DNA of 64,000 nucleotides from Lujinxingia litoralis (lineage in GTDB: Bacteria > Myxococcota_A > Bradymonadia > Bradymonadales > Bradymonadaceae), in assembly GCF_003260125.1 (NCBI RefSeq), contig NZ_QHKO01000003.1, positions 434,845 through 498,844 of the forward strand. The letters are read 5' to 3'. Positions 45,689-60,251 of this stretch are shown one piece after another. The translations under genes were made by a program, and so were the position numbers. Every line of letters begins with the position of its first letter. Position 1 is the stretch's first letter. The notes under the pieces were generated by a model that saw only the letters and a list, made by a program, of their open reading frames with translations, was not told the DNA's origin and did no database searches.

Positions 45689-46300
45689 TTAGAGGCGCGG
45701 CGAGTAGTACTCGACGACCAGGTTTTCCTGGACCTGCACCGGAATGTCTTCGCGGCTGGGCAGGGCCTGCATGCGACCGGTCAGGGTCTTGGCGTCGAAG
45801 CTCAGGTAGCCGGGCATACGCAGGGTGGGCTGCGCCACGGACTCCTGGATGGCCGAGATGTCGCGGCTCTTGGCGCGGACCGAGATTTCACGGCCGGGCT
45901 CCACGCGGTAGCTCGGGCGGTCCACTTTCTTGCCGTCAACGACGATGTGACCGTGGACGACCAGCTGGCGAGCCGCCGGGATGGTCGGGGCCAGGCCAAG
46001 GCGGAAGACGACGTTGTCGAGGCGCTGTTCCAGAAGGCGCAGCAGCACCAGACCGGCCGGGTCTTTGGAGCGCTGAGCTTCCACGAAGAGGTTACGCAGC
46101 TGACCTTCGCTGAGCCCGTAGTTGTAGCGAAGCTTCTGCTTTTCGTAGAGCTGCTTCTTGAACTCGCTGAAGCGCTGGCGTCCCTGGCCGTGTTGTCCGG
46201 GCGGGTAGGGGCGACGATCAGCAAGCTTGCGGGTCAGGCCCGGCAGGTCGGTGCCGAGGCGACGGGCGATACGAAGGCGCGGTCCAGTATAACGAGCCAT
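45689..46300 (-). CDS. rpsD: Ribosomal protein S4
   Basis: 203 residues from the ATG at 46300. MARYTGPRLRIARRLG, RRPYPPGQHGQ, YEKQKLRYNYGLSE and the S4 domain RLDNVVFRLGLAPTIPAAR with HIVVDGKKVDRPSYRV are diagnostic. It lacks the zinc-ribbon cysteines of some S4 proteins (C- type). S4 nucleates 30S assembly and often autoregulates its operon. It is not in the rpsM-rpsK-rpsD-rpoA arrangement here, so its control may be separate. Confidence 0.97.
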   Translation of the reverse strand: MARYTGPRLRIARRLGTDLPGLTRKLADRRPYPPGQHGQGRQRFSEFKKQLYEKQKLRYNYGLSEGQLRNLFVEAQRSKDPAGLVLLRLLEQRLDNVVFRLGLAPTIPAARQLVVHGHIVVDGKKVDRPSYRVEPGREISVRAKSRDISAIQESVAQPTLRMPGYLSFDAKTLTGRMQALPSREDIPVQVQENLVVEYYSPRL

Positions 46301-46511
46301 AGTTGATTCTATCCACGGGTGCGTTGTCGTTTTTTGGGTCGGCGTCAGTCTGACGTGCAGCGACCCATCCAAAAAGGGGCAATGCTTTATAGGTGCGTCG
46401 AGCCAGCCACGCGTGCTGCTCGAATCGGCAGCAAAGGGCGCATACCATAAGGGCGGCGCCGCTCGAATGCAAGACCAGAGCGTGAGAGGGGTCTCGCAAG
46501 GCGCGCTTTTT

Positions 46512-46540
46512 GGCATAAAGCGACCCGGGGTGCAAGTCAA
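46512..46540 (-). promoter_or_regulatory. Promoter upstream of rpsD
   Basis: Read leftwards: TTGACT (-35, 46540-46535), a 17-bp spacer and TATGCC (-10, 46517-46512), about 210 bases before the rpsD start. A second plausible pair (TTGCAT, 17 bp, TATGGT) lies further down in the leader at about 46,440-46,470. Confidence 0.55.
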
Positions 46541-46558
46541 AGCACCGGGAGGGCGCGA

Positions 46559-47215
46559 TCAACTCATCTGAGCAAAGAGAGCGTCGCCGAGCTGCGCGCA
46601 CTCCGGGGCGGTGAGCACGCCCTGGTGCTCAGGCTCCAGAGCCGCGCGCAATAAGGCGATAGCGGCAGTCTCCACCCTCATAGGAAGGGCGAACGCGCCG
46701 GGGTTGAAGCGGTGGGCGATCCCAGCGATCGCGGCGGCCATCACCGAGTCCGGGCGATCGGGGCCGTAGATCACCGGGAGTCTCAGGCTGACATGATCGG
46801 GAGCCTCGCGGGCCAGCAGAGCTTCGGCCTGGCGGGTGCTGGGCAGGTAGCTTGAGGGCACCAGGGGCGTGGGGGCGGCGGAGCGATACACCAGGCGGGC
46901 CTGGAGGGACTCCATCATCTGGAGCACTCGGCGCACGCCTGCGACGTTGCGGGCCTGGAGGCGGCCGCTGCGGTCGTCGAAGTAGGTGGTTGCGCAATAG
47001 ATCAACGCGTCGATCGGGCCGTCGTTTTGCCAGGCTGGTTTGGGACCGGAGTCGTCTCGAAGCCAGTGCACGCCTGCCATCCAGGGGTGCACTGGCGCCG
47101 GGGGCTCGTCCTGGCATACTACCATGATCTGATGCCCAATCGCTCGTCCCAGCCTGGCGACCTCCTGGCCGACGTAGGTCTCTCCGCCGAAGATCACCAG
47201 ATTTTGTGTCTGCAT
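46559..47215 (-). CDS. NAD-dependent epimerase-like protein
   Basis: 218 residues. The Rossmann motif is altered to NLVIFGGETYVGQEVARL (GG-x-x-x-VG in place of GATGFIG). It has IDALIYCATTYF, RLVYRSAAPTPLVP and LRLPVIYGPD, as extended SDR epimerases, but the catalytic Tyr-x-x-x-Lys is reduced to S-YLPSTRQAE. It is shorter than usual (about 300). A binding protein or a reduced enzyme is likely. Ends just after the rpsD promoter region. Confidence 0.65.
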   Translation of the reverse strand: MQTQNLVIFGGETYVGQEVARLGRAIGHQIMVVCQDEPPAPVHPWMAGVHWLRDDSGPKPAWQNDGPIDALIYCATTYFDDRSGRLQARNVAGVRRVLQMMESLQARLVYRSAAPTPLVPSSYLPSTRQAEALLAREAPDHVSLRLPVIYGPDRPDSVMAAAIAGIAHRFNPGAFALPMRVETAAIALLRAALEPEHQGVLTAPECAQLGDALFAQMS

Positions 47216-47364
47216 CGGGATCCTGAACGCATTTTTTGTTTAACTTCGATCAAAAGAGGTTTTGACTTACCCTCAAAAGGGGGCACACTCTAGCGCGCCG
47301 GTTGCTACGTTCTGTAGAGGCTGGCTGGTGCACGACCTAAAGACTCTGCGAACGACCACCCAGT

Positions 47365-48765
47365 ATGGCAACTTATATACCGATTGGCGGGCCCGCCAAC
47401 GACGCCGAGATCGAGGGGATTCGACTGCTGCGCGATCTCTTGCCAGATCATTACGTGATTATCGGCAACTTCGATCTCCGCCTTGAAGGGCGACGCAACT
47501 CGTTGGAAATGGATGCGGTTGTGATCGCCGAACACGGCCTCTTCGTCGTGGAAATCAAAGGATGGAGCGGTCCCATCCACGGGGATGCTCGGCGCTGGAA
47601 GGTGCCCTGGGGCACGGTGAGCAATCCGATCACGCCCCTGGAGCGCAAGGCCAAGGCGCTGCGCCAGTACCTGGGAGCCAAGTGCGGGGGTCTGCCCGCC
47701 GAGGTGTTCTGCTCGCCGGTGGTGCTCTTCCCGCGCAAGGTCGAGGAGTTGAGCCTGCCGGTGGAGCTGCGCCGACATGTGATCCAGCCCGATGAGGTTT
47801 ACGCGTACTTTGTGGACCTGGAGCTGCTCCAGGAGCAGGGGCCGGGCCGCTTCCGGGATAAGGCGGCGCGCGATGCGATCGTCAACGCCATCGCTCCGGT
47901 GGCCGATGCCCCCGGTGAGAAGATCACGATCGAGACCTACGAGATCGAGCGGGAACTCCAGGTTCCCCACCGTCAGTACCGCGAGTACGTGGGCCAGCAT
48001 CGCTATCTGCAGAGCCGCAGCCGGGTGCGGATCAAAGCCTATAGCATGGATCCGCTCCACGATCGCGCCCGGCAGCAGGCTGAGATCACACGGGTGATGC
48101 GCGATACCGAGGCGCTCTCGGTCCTTGATGACAACCCCTACGTGGCGCGCAGCTACGATGTGTTGCGGGATCGCGATGACGAGCTGATCTTCTACATGGT
48201 CAGCGAATGGGTGGGGGCCAAGACGCTGGGAGATTATCTGGAACGAGCGCGTCAGGAAGGCTGGCGGCTGGAGCGACGCTGGGAGCTGGCGCGCGAGCTG
48301 ACCGCCGCGGTGCAGAGCATCCATCAGGCGGGGATTCTTCACCGAAACCTGCATCCGGGCGTTATCTACATGACGCGACGCGAGGCGCGGGTGCCCTTTA
48401 AAATCGCCGATTTTGACTACTCCCGGGTGCAACAGCTCGAGTCGATCTCCGAGGACCTCAACGCCATCGGCACCGAGGGCTACCGGGCTCCGGAGCTGTG
48501 GCTGGGGCAGCCCTATGACCATCGCGTCGATGTCTTCTCATTAGGCGCGATCCTCTTTGAGTTGCTGACGCTGGAGCGTCTGTTTGAAGGCATGAGCGAT
48601 CTCCTGCAGATCGAAGAGACCTGGGCGCGTCGCAAAGCGGCGATTCCCTGGGAGGCGGTCGCCGAGGTGATCGGTCAGATGCTCGGGTCTGAGCCGGGCG
48701 AACGCCTCGGGGAGCTCGATCTGGTGTCGCAGGCGTTTGAGGCAACGGTGCCCGCGCCGGGGTGA
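47365..48765 (+). CDS. NERD nuclease-like/pseudokinase fusion protein
   Basis: 466 residues. A NERD domain (about 13-120) with LEMDAVVIAEHGLFVVEIKG holds the PD-(D/E)xK-like acidic and Lys residues, so nuclease chemistry is possible. The C-terminal kinase-like domain (about 215-455) keeps the Lys of VRIKAY, but the catalytic loop reads HRN (N328, not Asp) and the DFG motif reads DFD (349-351). TEGYRAPELW remains. It should bind ATP poorly or not transfer phosphate. NERD plus kinase also occurs in BREX PglW, which is larger. No clear ribosome site; upstream TTGACT at 47262 may be a -35 element. Confidence 0.8.
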   Translation: MATYIPIGGPANDAEIEGIRLLRDLLPDHYVIIGNFDLRLEGRRNSLEMDAVVIAEHGLFVVEIKGWSGPIHGDARRWKVPWGTVSNPITPLERKAKALRQYLGAKCGGLPAEVFCSPVVLFPRKVEELSLPVELRRHVIQPDEVYAYFVDLELLQEQGPGRFRDKAARDAIVNAIAPVADAPGEKITIETYEIERELQVPHRQYREYVGQHRYLQSRSRVRIKAYSMDPLHDRARQQAEITRVMRDTEALSVLDDNPYVARSYDVLRDRDDELIFYMVSEWVGAKTLGDYLERARQEGWRLERRWELARELTAAVQSIHQAGILHRNLHPGVIYMTRREARVPFKIADFDYSRVQQLESISEDLNAIGTEGYRAPELWLGQPYDHRVDVFSLGAILFELLTLERLFEGMSDLLQIEETWARRKAAIPWEAVAEVIGQMLGSEPGERLGELDLVSQAFEATVPAPG

Positions 48766-48808
48766 AAAGGGCCGGGAATTTTCCCTTGACAGAACTCCTC
48801 ATTTGTTC

Positions 48809-48837
48809 TTGACACCCACAGGTTGCGCTCATAGTCT
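48809..48837 (+). promoter_or_regulatory. Promoter at the head of the rpoB leader
   Basis: TTGACA (48809-48814), an exact 17-bp spacer and TAGTCT (48832-48837). A second TTGACA lies upstream at 48786-48791 without a matching -10. It lies in the 523-bp gap (48766-49288) before rpoB. Confidence 0.65.
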
Positions 48838-48843
48838 ACGGCG

Positions 48844-49059
48844 CCTTACCCGCCCTGTGCCCGCGGCGTGTGCTTGCGGCACGGGATTGGTCCGAGCGCG
48901 ACGACCGGGAGCGGGTTGGACACAAGTTGACACACACCGTGGCGCCATGGAGGCAGACCACGGCGCGACAATTGATGAAGGTTCCGCATCGAGAGCTCCC
49001 AGCGCATAGCCGGCAACACCTGTAAGAGCTGGATCTCGCAAGAAGGCGGGACTTTTTTT
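48844..49059 (+). ncRNA. Candidate structured RNA or rpoB attenuator leader
   Basis: About 215 bases between a consensus-like promoter and an intrinsic terminator. Near the 5' end CCCGCC can pair with GGCGGG at 49045-49050. Internal hairpins include GTGCC...GGCAC (near 48856-48881) and CCGTGG...CCACGG (near 48949-48973). The 3' end is TCTCGC/GCGGGA (49034-49039 with 49046-49051) followed by CTTTTTTT. No open frame with ribosome site was found. It could be a stand-alone small RNA or a terminated leader controlling rpoBC; no SRP, 6S or tmRNA consensus was recognised. Confidence 0.4.
49034..49059 (+). terminator. Intrinsic terminator in the rpoB leader
   Basis: A 6-bp stem (TCTCGC with GCGGGA, one G-U pair), 6-base loop, then C and seven T, 230 bases before the rpoB start codon. 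The stem is short, so termination may be partial, as expected for an attenuator. It could alternatively end a separate small RNA. Confidence 0.6.
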
Positions 49060-49288
49060 GTACGTCAAAGAACGAGTGAAATGAAGCACGTGCGGTGATC
49101 CGCGACCTGCGCTGGCAGAGCTCTTCTCCAGGCAGGCTTAAGACATGTTAGGGCAGGCAATTGATGTCGCCGCCTTGTAGACGAATTGACCCCCCTGCGT
49201 GCGCCCCCTGGAATCCGGCGCGCGGCGGGGGGCGATGTCGTCTGCGAGGCGGTGAATCGCACTTTTGGCAGCACTCCAAGGAGAGACG

Positions 49289-52200
49289 ATGGGTCTAACG
49301 ATCAAGTCGAACTTCCGAGTCCGCAAAGACTACGGTTCGATCAAGAAGATTGTCGACATTCCGAATTTGATCGCAGTGCAGCGGCGCTCCTACGACGACT
49401 TCCTGCAGACCGAGGTGCCTCACGAGGAGCGCACGGATACGGGCCTGCAGGGCGTCTTCAAGAGCGTCTTCCCGATCAAGGACTTCAACGAGACCTCGAC
49501 TCTGGAGTTTATCAGCTACAACCTCGAGAAGCCCAAGTACGACATCGACGAGTGCATCGCGCGCGGCATGACCTATGCGGCGCCGGTGAAAGTCGTGATT
49601 CGTCTGGTGGTCTGGGATGTGGATGAAGACACCGAGACGCGCTCGATCCGCGACGTCAAGGAGAAGGAAGTCTTCTTCGGCGATATCCCGCTGATGACCG
49701 AGAAGGGGACCTTCATCATCAACGGCACCGAGCGGGTGATTGTCAGCCAGCTGCACCGTTCGCCGGGCTCGTTCTTTGACCACGATAAGGGCAAGAGCCA
49801 CTCCTCGGGTAAGTTCCTCTACTCGGCGCGAGTGATTCCTTACCGCGGCTCCTGGCTGGACTTTGAGTTCGATGCCAAGGACATCGTGCATGTGCGCATC
49901 GACCGCAAGCGCAAGATGCCTGCCACCGTGCTTCTGCGGGCGCTGGGCTACTCGACCGAAGAGTTGCTCAACTACTATTACGATACCGAACAGATCTTTT
50001 TGGAGGGGTCGAGCTTCTTCAAGACGGTCAACCTGGAGCTGCTTCCGGGTCAGGTTGCCTCTAAAGAGGTGACCGATGAGGAGGGCAACGTCCTCGTCAA
50101 GAAGGGCAAGAAGTTTACGCGTGGCTCCACTCGCCGCATCTCCCGGGCCGGGCTCACCCGTATTCCGATCGCACTGGAAGAGGTGCTGGGCAAGGTTGCC
50201 GCCGAAGATATCTTCGACATGGAGACCGGTGAGATTCTGGTCGAGTGCAACGAAGAGCTCACCGAGGCCAAGCTCGAAGAGCTGCTCACGCGTGGCATTG
50301 AGTCGATCAACGTGCTCTTCATCGACAACGTTAACGTGGGTCCCTACCTGCGCAACACGCTCTTGGTCGACAAGATCACCAACGCCGAAGACGCGATCCT
50401 CGAGATCTACCAGCGCCTTCGCCCCGGTGATCCCCCCACCCAGGAGCAGGCTCAGAACCTCTTTGATAACCTCTTCTTCAACCCGGAGCGCTACGATCTC
50501 TCCGACGTGGGGCGCCTGAAGCTCAACTACAAGTTCCACCGCGAGATCGTGGTGCCGCTGGAAGAGCGGGAGAAGGCACTGCTCGAGAAGATCGAGACGG
50601 TCTCCAGCAAAAAGGCGCGGGAAGAAGCCGAGGCCGAGCTGGCCGAAGTCACCGAGGAGCTCGATCGCTGGCGCATTCAGACGCTTCGCGAAGAAGATAT
50701 CCTGGAGACGATGCGCTACCTCATCGAGCTGCGTAACGGTCGGGGCACGGTCGATGACATCGACCACCTGGGTAACCGTCGCGTGCGTACGGTCGGCGAG
50801 CTGCTGGAGAACCAGTACCGCATCGGGCTGGTGCGCATGGAGCGTGGCATCAAAGAGCGGATGAGCATCTCGCAGGATATCGAGACGCTGATGCCCGACG
50901 ATCTGATCAATGCCAAGCCGGTGAGCGCGGTGATCAAGGAGTACTTCGGCTCCAGCCAGCTCTCGCAGTTCATGGACCAGAACAACCCCCTCTCGGAGGT
51001 CACGCACAAGCGCCGCCTCTCGGCTCTGGGACCGGGTGGTCTGACCCGTGATCGCGCCGGCTTTGAGGTGCGCGACGTTCACGTGACGCACTACGGTCGC
51101 ATCTGCCCGATTGAGACGCCGGAAGGACCGAACATCGGTCTGATCGCGTCGCTGTCGACCTACGCGCGCATCAACAAGTACGGGTTCATTGAGACTCCGT
51201 ACCGCAAAGTCATCGACGGCAAAGCGACCACCGAGGTGCGTTATTACTCGGCGCTGGAAGAAGAGAATAACGTCATCGCTCAGGCCAACGCCGAGCTCAA
51301 TGATGATGGCAGTTTCGTCAACGAACAGGTCGCCGCGCGTGACGCCGGCGAGCCGACCTTCGTGCTCCCGGAGCAGGTCACGTTGATGGACGTCTCGCCC
51401 AACCAGCTGGTGAGCGTGGGTGCGGGTCTGATTCCCTTCCTGGAAAACGACGATGCGAACCGCGCGCTGATGGGCTCGAACATGCAGCGCCAGGCGGTGC
51501 CGCTGATGCGCAGCCGTTCGCCGCTGGTCGGTACCGGCATCGAAGGTACGGTGGCGCGCGACTCCGGCATCACGATCGTTGCCCGGCACGCCGGGGTGGT
51601 CGAGTCCAGTGGTGCGGACCGCATTGTGGTGCGCCCCGATGACATCGGCGATCAGCTCTTTGTGAAGCCCGATATCTACAACCTGCTCAAGTTCACCCGT
51701 TCCAACCAGGGGACCTGCTTCAACCAGCGTCCGCTGGTGAATGTGGGCGATCGTGTGGAGGCCGGTGAGATTCTTGCCGACGGTCCCTCCACCGAGCGCG
51801 GTGAGCTGGCGCTGGGCCAGAACTGCGTCGTGGCCTTCATGCCGTGGAACGGCTACAACTTCGAGGACTCCATCCTGCTGAGCGAGCGCCTGGTCAAAGA
51901 AGACTGGTTCACCTCGCTGCATATCGAGGAGTACGAGGCGACCGCCCGCGATACCAAGCTGGGACCGGAAGAGATCACGCGCGACATCCCCAACGTGGGT
52001 GAAGAGGCGCTGGCCGATCTGGACGAAGCCGGCATCATCCGCATCGGCGCCGAAGTGGCCGCGGACGACATCCTGGTCGGTAAGATTACGCCCAAGGGTG
52101 AGTCGCAGCTCTCGCCGGAAGAGAAGCTCCTGCGGGCGATCTTCGGTGAGAAGGCCGGCGATGTTCGCGATACCTCGCTGCGCATGCCTCCGGGCACCAG

Positions 52201-53506
52201 CGGCACGGTGATCGGCGCGCAGGTCTTCTATCGTGAAGGCGCCGAGAAGGACGAGCGCACCATCGCGATCGAAGACGCCGAGGAAGCCAAGCTGCTCAAG
52301 GATCAGAACGACGAGATCCGTATTCTTCGCGACGCGGCCTACCGTAAGATGCGGGACATTCTGAGCTCGAAGAAGACTCAGAGCGACCTGGTGGATGAGT
52401 CGAAGCAGGTCCTGGTCAAGGGGGGCACCAAGCTCACCGAGAAGGTGCTCAGCGAGGTTCCGCGTCGTTACTGGCCGGACTTCGATATCGACGAGGAGAC
52501 GACCTCCAAGCTCATGCAGATCCTGGGCGACGTTGAGGACCAGATCCTGGTGATTCGCACCAACTACGGTGAGAAGATCAAGAAGGCGCGCAAGGGCGAC
52601 GATCTGCCCCCGGGCGTCATCAAGATGGTCAAGGTCTACGTGGCGGTGAAGCGCAAGCTTCAGGTCGGCGATAAGATGGCCGGTCGTCACGGGAACAAAG
52701 GTGTCATCAGCCGCATCCTGCCGATCGAAGATCTGCCCTTCCTGGAAGACGGAACGCCGGTGGACGTGGTGCTCAACCCGCTGGGTGTTCCCAGCCGTAT
52801 GAACATCGGTCAGATCCTGGAGACGCACCTGGGCTGGGCGGCGCGTGGCCTGGGGGTTCGCATCACCGAGATGCTCGAGGAGATGCAGAAGCCCGAGAAC
52901 CTGCGTAACTACCTGTTGAGCGTGTTCAAGGACGAGGAGACCCGGGAGGTCATCAATCAGGTCGATGATGACAACCTGTTGGAGTTCGCCCGTTCGATGA
53001 AGGACGGCGTGCACATGGCCACGCCGGTGTTTGACGGGGCTCCGGAGACGGAGATTCGCGAGATGCTGGGTCTGGCTGACCTGGATATCAGCGGACAGTC
53101 GGTGCTCTACGACGGTCGTACCGGCGAGGCGTTTGATAGCCCGGTGACCGTGGGTGTGATGTACATCCTGAAGCTGCACCACCTGGTCGACGATAAGATT
53201 CACGCGCGTTCGATCGGGCCCTACAGCCTGGTCACCCAGCAGCCGCTCGGCGGTAAGGCGCAGTTCGGTGGTCAGCGTCTGGGTGAGATGGAGGTCTGGG
53301 CCATTGAGGCCTACGGCGCCGCGTACACGCTGCAGGAATTCCTGACGGTGAAGAGCGACGACGTCCAGGGCCGCACGCGTATCTACGAGTCGATCGTCAA
53401 GGGCGACTTCTCGCTGGATCCGGGCCTGCCGGAGAGCTTCAACGTGTTGATCAAAGAGCTCCACTCGCTCTGCCTGAACGTCGAACTTCTGGAAGACGTG
53501 GCTTAA
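49289..53506 (+). CDS. rpoB: DNA-directed RNA polymerase subunit beta
   Basis: 1405 residues from the ATG at 49289 (AAGGAGAG upstream). Contains [20 protein letters not shown], the rifampicin-binding cluster [20 protein letters not shown] (about residues 553 on) with wild-type residues, [26 protein letters not shown] and the C-terminal [16 protein letters not shown]. It pairs with beta' to form the active site. It is not preceded by rplJ-rplL, unusual for bacteria, and has its own promoter and leader. Confidence 0.98.
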   Translation: MGLTIKSNFRVRKDYGSIKKIVDIPNLIAVQRRSYDDFLQTEVPHEERTDTGLQGVFKSVFPIKDFNETSTLEFISYNLEKPKYDIDECIARGMTYAAPVKVVIRLVVWDVDEDTETRSIRDVKEKEVFFGDIPLMTEKGTFIINGTERVIVSQLHRSPGSFFDHDKGKSHSSGKFLYSARVIPYRGSWLDFEFDAKDIVHVRIDRKRKMPATVLLRALGYSTEELLNYYYDTEQIFLEGSSFFKTVNLELLPGQVASKEVTDEEGNVLVKKGKKFTRGSTRRISRAGLTRIPIALEEVLGKVAAEDIFDMETGEILVECNEELTEAKLEELLTRGIESINVLFIDNVNVGPYLRNTLLVDKITNAEDAILEIYQRLRPGDPPTQEQAQNLFDNLFFNPERYDLSDVGRLKLNYKFHREIVVPLEEREKALLEKIETVSSKKAREEAEAELAEVTEELDRWRIQTLREEDILETMRYLIELRNGRGTVDDIDHLGNRRVRTVGELLENQYRIGLVRMERGIKERMSISQDIETLMPDDLINAKPVSAVIKEYFGSSQLSQFMDQNNPLSEVTHKRRLSALGPGGLTRDRAGFEVRDVHVTHYGRICPIETPEGPNIGLIASLSTYARINKYGFIETPYRKVIDGKATTEVRYYSALEEENNVIAQANAELNDDGSFVNEQVAARDAGEPTFVLPEQVTLMDVSPNQLVSVGAGLIPFLENDDANRALMGSNMQRQAVPLMRSRSPLVGTGIEGTVARDSGITIVARHAGVVESSGADRIVVRPDDIGDQLFVKPDIYNLLKFTRSNQGTCFNQRPLVNVGDRVEAGEILADGPSTERGELALGQNCVVAFMPWNGYNFEDSILLSERLVKEDWFTSLHIEEYEATARDTKLGPEEITRDIPNVGEEALADLDEAGIIRIGAEVAADDILVGKITPKGESQLSPEEKLLRAIFGEKAGDVRDTSLRMPPGTSGTVIGAQVFYREGAEKDERTIAIEDAEEAKLLKDQNDEIRILRDAAYRKMRDILSSKKTQSDLVDESKQVLVKGGTKLTEKVLSEVPRRYWPDFDIDEETTSKLMQILGDVEDQILVIRTNYGEKIKKARKGDDLPPGVIKMVKVYVAVKRKLQVGDKMAGRHGNKGVISRILPIEDLPFLEDGTPVDVVLNPLGVPSRMNIGQILETHLGWAARGLGVRITEMLEEMQKPENLRNYLLSVFKDEETREVINQVDDDNLLEFARSMKDGVHMATPVFDGAPETEIREMLGLADLDISGQSVLYDGRTGEAFDSPVTVGVMYILKLHHLVDDKIHARSIGPYSLVTQQPLGGKAQFGGQRLGEMEVWAIEAYGAAYTLQEFLTVKSDDVQGRTRIYESIVKGDFSLDPGLPESFNVLIKELHSLCLNVELLEDVA

Positions 53507-53592
53507 AGGCAGAGTTCGGCCGCCGGCTGTCGAGGCCGGCGGCGCGACGACGATGATCGTATGTACCTCTTGAGTCCCTGAAGGAGGGTACC

Positions 53593-57753
<4,161 letters not shown>

Positions 57754-57809
57754 TCGCCAGCGTACGAGTTCGCTCCGGTGAGGGGCGGCTCGTGCTTTTC
57801 GGATCAAGG

Positions 57810-57857
57810 CGCCGACGGCACTTTCCTTAGCGCGAGGAGAGGGCCGTCGGCGTTTTT
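57810..57857 (+). terminator. Intrinsic terminator of rpoBC
   Basis: A 10-bp CGCCGACGGC/GCCGTCGGCG stem (57810-57819 with 57843-57852) followed directly by TTTTT, 57 bases after the rpoC stop. Confidence 0.9.
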
Positions 57858-57994
57858 GATTTCGGGCGTGGTCCGGAAGGGCTATGAGGCGGGGGTTGTT
57901 CCAAGGGGGCGGAGGTTGCTGAAGGGGCGAAGATCCGTAGGTTTAGAGCAGGTGCGTCCCGCACAACGCAGCGCACCAGGCTTGAGGAGCGACG

Positions 57995-59041
57995 ATGAGC
58001 GAAAAGAATCAAGAGTTGAACGATGATGAGTACGCCGCGCTCCTGCGCGATCTCGAAGGGCGGGCGTCTTCGCCGGGCGTGTCGACCTCTGCGGAGGGGG
58101 CATCGGAAGCGGGGGCGGATGAAGATTTAGAGGCCTTTCTGGCGTCGCTGGAAGACGATGCGGAGGCTCGTGCCGAGAGCGGCGTGAAGACAGCGACCGC
58201 CGAGCGGGCCGAAGATCCTTTTGCGGGGGAGTTTGAAAAGCTCGCCAAAGAGAGCGACCTGGTGGTGGCCGAGGAGCAGGAAGAAGAGAAGAAATCCTGG
58301 TCAGCGCGTCGGGCCGAGAAGAAGGCCGAGAAGCAGGCCGAGAAGGATGCGGCCGAGGCGGCGCGTCAGGCCGAGAAGCAAGCCGCGGCCCAGGAGAAGG
58401 AAGCGGCGAAGGCGGCCAAAGCCAAGGCCAAAGAAGAGGCCCGACAGGGACGCGGGGTGGGGCAGCGGGCGCTGCGGATGATGGGGCGGGTGGCGCTGTG
58501 GTACGGGCCGGCGCTGGTGCTGTGGTGGGTTGTGGGAGCGTTGATCGCGCCCTGGGTTTCGGCCGGGTGGTTGATCGCGGCGATGGTCACGATGTTTGTG
58601 TTCGGATTGCCGGCGCTCTGTAAGCGGGTGTTTCAGCGGGGGACGTACCGGGCCTGGACGCTGGGGGTATCGTTGATCGGCCTGGGGGTGGCGTTGGTGC
58701 CCTGGCCGCAGAGCGCGGGGGAGAAGCTCGCGCATTACGGCTACTGGCCATCGGCGGTGGTGGCCGAGGTGAGCGGGCAGCCGGTCGACAGCGCGTTGGT
58801 GCGGGCGCATGCCGGCGTGTCGGAGTTTGTGGGCGGGTTGCTTACGGCGGACGACGTGGACTGGAAGGCGTACCGCCTGGGGACGGATCTGCCGCTGGGG
58901 ACAGTGGCGCCGGAGAGCGGCGAGCCGGGCGCGAGCGAAGCCGGGACGGAGGCACCGGCGCCGGAAGCGCCGGCGTCGGAGGCACCGGCATTGGAGGCAC
59001 CGGCTTCGGAGGGAAGCGGCGCCAGTCCGAGCTGGCTCTAA
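57995..59041 (+). CDS. Acidic coiled-coil membrane protein, unknown function
   Basis: 348 residues. An acidic N-terminal region (1-110) precedes a long Lys/Ala/Glu coiled coil (about 105-150; KAEKQAEKDAAEAARQAEKQ). Three to four membrane helices lie at about 165-245 (ALWYGPALVLWWVVGALIAP). A periplasm-facing segment and an Ala/Pro/Glu-rich C-terminal tail follow. No family recognised. GAGGAG lies upstream of the ATG. It is in a single-gene transcript after the rpoC terminator, ending 16 bases before the convergent mtnC stop. Confidence 0.6.
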   Translation: MSEKNQELNDDEYAALLRDLEGRASSPGVSTSAEGASEAGADEDLEAFLASLEDDAEARAESGVKTATAERAEDPFAGEFEKLAKESDLVVAEEQEEEKKSWSARRAEKKAEKQAEKDAAEAARQAEKQAAAQEKEAAKAAKAKAKEEARQGRGVGQRALRMMGRVALWYGPALVLWWVVGALIAPWVSAGWLIAAMVTMFVFGLPALCKRVFQRGTYRAWTLGVSLIGLGVALVPWPQSAGEKLAHYGYWPSAVVAEVSGQPVDSALVRAHAGVSEFVGGLLTADDVDWKAYRLGTDLPLGTVAPESGEPGASEAGTEAPAPEAPASEAPALEAPASEGSGASPSWL

Positions 59042-59056
59042 GGCCGGGGCAGGCGC

Positions 59057-59809
59057 TTAGTCAGCCGGGGAGAAGAGCGCGTCGAAGGAGGTCAGGGTGA
59101 GGTGGTCGTGCTCGGGAAGGGGGGCGTTGCCCGGGCGCAGGGCGATGCGCGTTTGCATCCCGGCTTCGCGGGCAGCGATGGCCTCGTGAAGGTTGTCGGT
59201 GACGAAGAGCACGTCAGCGGTGGGGACGCCGATCTCATCGGCGATATCCCGGTAGCTTTGGGCGACTTTTTTGGGGCCGGTGGTGGTGTCGAAGTAGCCG
59301 GCGAGCAGCGGGCGGAGGTCGCCTTCTTCGGTGTGGCCGAAGAGGAGTTTCTGGGCGGCGACGCTGCCGGAGGAGTAGATGTAGGTCGGGAGCTTTGCTT
59401 CGTGCCAGCGTCGCAGTGCGGTGAAGACGTCGGGGTAGACCGAGGCGGTGAGGGTGCCGGCGGCGTAGCCGTCTTTCCAGATTTTTCCCTGGAGGGACTT
59501 CAGGCCGGTGGTCTTTCGGTCGGCGTCCATCTGCCAGTGGATGTTGGCCAGGGCGGCCTGGCGCAGGGTGTCGGCGTCGCCGCGGTCGGGGATCTGTGGG
59601 GCGTCGGGGAAGTCGCCGGCGGCGTCCTGGCGGGCCTGGTCGCGTAGCAGGGCGATGTCGTCCTGGACTTCCGGGCGCTCCCAGGCGCTTTTGAGGAAGG
59701 CCTCGGCATGAGCGCGAGCGTAGGGGAAGAGGACGTCGTAGACGAAGGTCACCGGGGTGGTGGTGCCTTCGATGTCGAGGAGGGCTGCGCGGTAGGAGAG
59801 TGTGGTCAT
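59057..59809 (-). CDS. mtnC: Acireductone synthase (enolase-phosphatase E1)
   Basis: 250 residues, a HAD-superfamily fold: the nucleophile D12 in ALLDIEGTTTPVTFVYDV, the SSGS motif in IYSSGSVAAQKLLF, TTTGPKKVAQSY and LFVTDNLHEAIAA. It converts 2,3-diketo-5-methylthiopentyl-1-phosphate to acireductone in methionine salvage. Other salvage genes are not in the window. It complements ahcY in the methionine cycle. Confidence 0.95.
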   Translation of the reverse strand: MTTLSYRAALLDIEGTTTPVTFVYDVLFPYARAHAEAFLKSAWERPEVQDDIALLRDQARQDAAGDFPDAPQIPDRGDADTLRQAALANIHWQMDADRKTTGLKSLQGKIWKDGYAAGTLTASVYPDVFTALRRWHEAKLPTYIYSSGSVAAQKLLFGHTEEGDLRPLLAGYFDTTTGPKKVAQSYRDIADEIGVPTADVLFVTDNLHEAIAAREAGMQTRIALRPGNAPLPEHDHLTLTSFDALFSPAD

Positions 59810-59842
59810 GAAAGGGGGCTCACGGATGGGGTTCTGGATGTT

Positions 59843-60100
59843 TTAGGGGGCGGTGCGGTCCTGGTGCTCGACCGACGATGTTCTGGAGGTGGCGTCGACG
59901 CAGGGGGAGACCGGCTCGGTGCTGCGGGCGGCCAGGGTTTCGTAGGCTTTCAGGTCGCCGCGCTGGCAGGCCAGGCCGGCGAGCTCCTCGAAGGGGCGAG
60001 CCTGGTCGGAGCGTGCGTAGGGCTGGCCGCCGTTGACGAAACAGGCGGAGAGGGAGAGGGCGAGGGTCGCCAGGGTGACGCGAACACGAGGTGAGAGCAT
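59843..60100 (-). CDS. Small lipoprotein
   Basis: 85 residues from the ATG at 60100. The signal peptide ends with lipobox LSLSAC, and the mature protein has FEELAGLACQRGDLKAYETL with a Cys pair. No family recognised. It is 33 bases upstream of mtnC in the same direction, likely co-transcribed. Confidence 0.65.
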   Translation of the reverse strand: MLSPRVRVTLATLALSLSACFVNGGQPYARSDQARPFEELAGLACQRGDLKAYETLAARSTEPVSPCVDATSRTSSVEHQDRTAP

Positions 60101-60251
60101 GGGCAGCCGGGGATAAGGGCCCTGGGATTGACCCGGGGAGAATTTCACAGGGCGGGGGCTTTGTCATCTGGATCGGCTGGGCGTCGCTGCGTCGATGCGC
60201 ATCTTTAGAAGAGGTCAGGGTTGAGACGGAGGGGGAGACCAGGAGTGGGTT

